A DNA stretch of 64,000 nucleotides from Dichotomocladium elegans (lineage: Eukaryota; Mucoromycota; Mucoromycetes; Mucorales; Lichtheimiaceae), in assembly GCA_025716815.1 (NCBI GenBank), contig JAIXMN010000019.1, positions 806,001 to 870,000 of the forward strand, given 5' to 3'. Positions 61,114-64,000 of this stretch are shown here, in pieces; the first letter of the stretch is position 1, and the number at the start of each line of letters is the position of its first letter. Under the pieces are notes generated by a model that saw only the letters and a program-made list of their open reading frames with translations, was not told where the DNA came from and made no database searches. Both the position numbers and the translations under genes were made by a program.

Positions 61114-62743
61114 TTAAAAGACTACTAGCAACACATCTCGCTCCGCTCGATTGTTGCGTCGTTTGGGGGGCTTTGGGGCCCGCTCCCTATGACTCTCGCG
61201 ATTAGCCTGTAAAACTCTTTCTTCTGCTGTGAGTGATGCAAAAAAGACATCTATTGGCGAAAAACATAGAAAAAATAGAATCGCATATGTAAGGTTGGGC
61301 TTATACGGAGATGGCCAGCGGTGGAAGGAGAATCTCAGGCGTCGTGATGTCTGCCATTGAGCTTGGTGTATGGTCATAGCAAATGCAGGGCGAACAGAAA
61401 ATTGGCGGCGGCATAGAATAAATGGCAACTCGGCTTCAGCAAAACACATGTAGATCCGCGGCAGAAAAAATTCGGGCCCTTGATATCCGCCGGTGATATG
61501 TTTGTCAGCGATGGAGACTTGCAGCAAAAAGCTTCGTTCCATTGCAAAGCCCCGCATCAGGATCGAGATTACGGAGCAGAACCAACGGCATTCCAAGCTT
61601 CAAGTCAAGAGATGTGGGGGATTTCCTGGGTACATCAGACTACGAAGGAACTCGACGGGATATCGTGCATTGGCTGCATCAAGGTCGTCAGCGTCTGTAC
61701 TGATGTCATCCGGGAACATCTGGAATGCGACTTTGTAGATGGCATCGACATCCTCGTTGGTAGTCGCAAGAATGACGCAGTCACTCAAGTCCTTTGGCTG
61801 CGGGTTGGGAAGATGAACTCGAGGGTAAATCTCGTGGATCAGCTCAGTGCTGTCATCTGATCCTATGCGCCATTGCGGACGGATCATGATAGTTTCGCTA
61901 TAAGGCTGGCGACCATCACCTATAGCCAGAAGTAGTTCCGCAATGGCCGCAGCCCCAGATCCAGCGTTACGGACGCGCATGTTGATCGTTGAGCGAAGCA
62001 CACGAACTGAAGGCCAAAAGGAAGAGGATTGTATGATCGCAGACGTTATCTTTGAGAGATGCTGTTCCAGACGACAGGAAGCAACTGCCGAAAATCACCA
62101 CCGAAGACCACCACCTTGCCGCCGAAAGGAACATGCTCGCAGGCGGGGTTTACAGCGCCCATGATATCTTCAGCGTGGGATTTACTGCCTCGAAGTTGTC
62201 CTTGCAGCACATGCCTGGCTTATCCCAGATAATCAGGGATGCATGCTGAATGCGGTGTGCAAGAGGACTACCGCGACTTATGAAACACATGGTGGTCTCA
62301 TCATCATTTAAAGGAATCTTGAAGCGGCTGTATGCAGTCCGACCACTGGGTAGTAAGGTTGCAGCAATTCCGGAGGATGCAACAGGTATCGCGATCGCTT
62401 GCTGGGAACAAACATGGCTGACGAACGCTTTGAACCCCTATGACTTTCCGGTACCGCCTGGGCCATCAAGGAAGAAGAGGCGAGGAACGGAAGGATCGAT
62501 TTGCTGCTCTTGAATTGCAAAGGTGCTGGTGTCATACACAGCTCTCTGATTAGTGCTGAGCATACGGACCAACTCAGCATTGATCAAGGCCTGTTCCTCA
62601 GGATCATAACGGCGACGCTCACTATGGGTAAAGGCTTCAGCACGTGGAATATCTTCATCTAGAGTTACCCGAGATTCCTGGGGTAAGGAAGGAAAATGTG
62701 TTGTTGTGTAGAGAATTGGTGGGTATGAAAACCAATGAGCCAA
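61114..62743 (-). pseudogene. Helitron Rep/PIF1 helicase pseudogene
   Basis: Read leftwards, pieces appear in helicase order: a linker with SERRRYDPEEQALINAEL, the Walker A segment LFFLDGPGGTGKS at 62480-62438, a second-frame segment reading VASSGIAATLLPSGRTAYS, then NPQPKDLSDCVILATTNEDV and FPDDISTDADDLDAANARYP near 61790-61650, and the late motif VRPAFAMTIHQAQ near 61400, where the expected Gly after HQAQ is Trp. At least five frame changes and stops break it. It covers most of the helicase domain; the Rep half and element termini were not found. Confidence 0.88.
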
Positions 62744-63212
62744 AATCGAGTCTTTGAGACAGGATCATCTTTATTGAATAAAGACAACTCTCATTTTATA
62801 CGCGTTGGGATGGACCAGCTAAGCTTTAACGGAACAAGTGTGTTGTGGTGAACATTGATCCGTGTTAGAGAACTTAGCCGGTTTCACATCACTATCGCCG
62901 ATATCCTGAAACTAAGACAATGATGAATTTAACACATTGATGTTCAGGGACCGATATTTTCATATCCGCTTGCGTGACAGGACAATCGCACCTATCAAAG
63001 GTACTTCCTCTACCCAGGATCCATCACTGGTCTTGAAGAGGACAATGAAAAGAGAATGCTCTCATCCGATACGTCCTAACAGGATTAAGCACTTACATCG
63101 CCGTTCTAATAGAATTATTATAAAAGAGACTTATTTTATTTTCAGGAATAAACATCAACCTCAAAGATACTTTTATAGTTGTCTTTTTTCATTCTCTCTA
63201 ATCCATCCATCT
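62744..63212. other. Flank between the Helitron relic and the retroelement start
   Basis: No gene. From about 62937 (TGATGTTCAGGGACC) onward, the sequence with TATTATAAAAGAG near 63117 could be a promoter-bearing long terminal repeat of the retroelement that follows, but the matching 3' copy lies outside the window, so this cannot be tested here. Confidence 0.35.
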
Positions 63213-64000
63213 CACACCTTATCTGTAATAGTGCTACCATCTCCGAGTACCCGTGTAAGACGGAGTAGCCAGTTGACCTAATTAGGACCTCTGCCATAAA
63301 TCATATAAATAGTAGATAAATGTGTAGCGATGGAGGATCTTAATTCCGATTTCATTCGAATAAAAGACATCCACGAGTCTCATCGTATTCTAACTGTCCA
63401 CCATAAAAAACAACGAAAACACCACAAACGGAGGAGTATCGACTCATTGTCGAGGTACTTAACTGCTACCAAGGCGATAGGGAGTCGATCAACCATTACC
63501 TCCAGCGCTTCATCAAAGCTGTGTATTCAGCAAAACTTGAATCTGACCATCCGCTAATTTCTGCGTTGCTTTTGGAAAATATGACACAGGAATCCCACCG
63601 CGTCGTCACTAGCTTTTTAGCTAAGAACTTCGGCACCGAATGGCCCAAAGACATTCGCGAACTGAATAAGCACATGGCATCCTTGCCAACTCCCAACACG
63701 TCCGGCACCAAGCGCCCACATGAAGCGCAGCCACTTAATCGTGCAAGTCGGTTCAAACGCAATAAGGATTCCTTCAGCAATGGTAAGGGTAGACCCCAAA
63801 AATTGGTCACTAATCCGTGCAAGCATTGCTTGAAAAAGGGCATTGCTGTGCAGTTTAGCAGCCAGCACAGTTGCCCAAACTACAAATCGCCTGCATCGAT
63901 TTCAAAAAATAAGCCGCAAATCGCGCCTAATGAGCGTAAGGAAGGTCGAGAATGGGCCAACCGAATGGCCACGCTGGTATTCCAGCAATCCAATGCAGCT
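63213..64000 (+). mobile_element. Start of a retrotransposon with gag-like frame, running off the window
   Basis: The leader matches the fragment at 30.4 kb. An ATG at 63330 opens MEDLNSDF, and after a frame change near 63404 a long frame runs without stop from 63407 to the window end (about 198 codons). It reads like a gag: INHYLQRFIKAVYSAKLE, TSFLAKNFGTEWPKDIRELN, a basic Lys/Arg/Asn linker, then a Cys-His cluster CKHCLKKG...HSC that could be a zinc knuckle. No start codon precedes the long frame except internal Met, so either a frameshift, an intron or decay separates it from MEDLNSDF. Class (Ty3/gypsy or other) is not settled. Confidence 0.65.

Overview
This is nuclear DNA of a filamentous fungus. 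Almost every gene is split by short introns (mostly about 45-110 nt, nearly all GT-AG), the products are eukaryotic housekeeping proteins, two tRNA genes are present, and the gaps between genes hold worn transposons. The mix (a BK/Slo-type potassium channel, a Spa2 polarisome scaffold, a FHIP dynein-adaptor subunit, many short introns per gene, Tc1/mariner, Helitron and gypsy relics) fits an early-diverging lineage, most likely Mucoromycota/Mucorales. That placement is inference, not proof. I rebuilt all splice forms by hand. Every complete multi-exon model closes in frame to a family-typical protein, which is the main support for the exon coordinates.

Layout. 1-9.2 kb: 3' end of a calcium-activated K+ channel, a convergent Golgi GDPase (GDA1), a dead Tc1/mariner copy, then deoxyhypusine hydroxylase and the APC/C subunit Cdc23/APC8 in tandem. 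9.2-13.6 kb: gene-poor, with a Helitron helicase relic. 13.6-28.4 kb: dense block of SPA2, FHIP-like protein, a convergent single-pass membrane protein, Na+/H+ antiporter NHA1 and the MET30/sconB F-box WD40 protein. 28.4-33.7 kb: gene-poor, with a retroelement fragment and two tandem tRNA-Thr(UGU) genes. 33.7-40.1 kb: AP-2 mu, 3-ketodihydrosphingosine reductase, convergent low-molecular-weight tyrosine phosphatase and a seven-helix membrane protein. 40.1-47.3 kb: repeat island with a 61-bp tandem duplication, a second Tc1 copy, a nearly perfect 760-bp inverted repeat around a 396-bp spacer, and a gypsy reverse-transcriptase fragment. 47.3-51.8 kb: Mpv17/PMP22 protein and CDC48. 51.8-54.1 kb: third Tc1 copy plus a fourth fragment. 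54.1-61.0 kb: four minus-strand genes (2-oxoglutarate dioxygenase, unknown protein, PRM10-like transporter, BRAP2/ETP1 ubiquitin ligase). 61.1-64 kb: Helitron helicase pseudogene and the start of a retrotransposon gag running off the window.

The genes do not form a pathway cluster. They cover ubiquitin and cell-cycle control (APC8, MET30, CDC48, BRAP2), polarity and trafficking (SPA2, FHIP, AP-2 mu, GDA1), ion transport (K+ channel, NHA1), lipid synthesis (TSC10) and translation-factor modification (DOHH). The most unusual items are the 760-bp inverted repeat (a possible hairpin-RNA source or foldback element), a recurring class of GC-AG introns (4 of about 92), frame-essential micro-exons of 18 and 11 nt, and the layered transposon debris.
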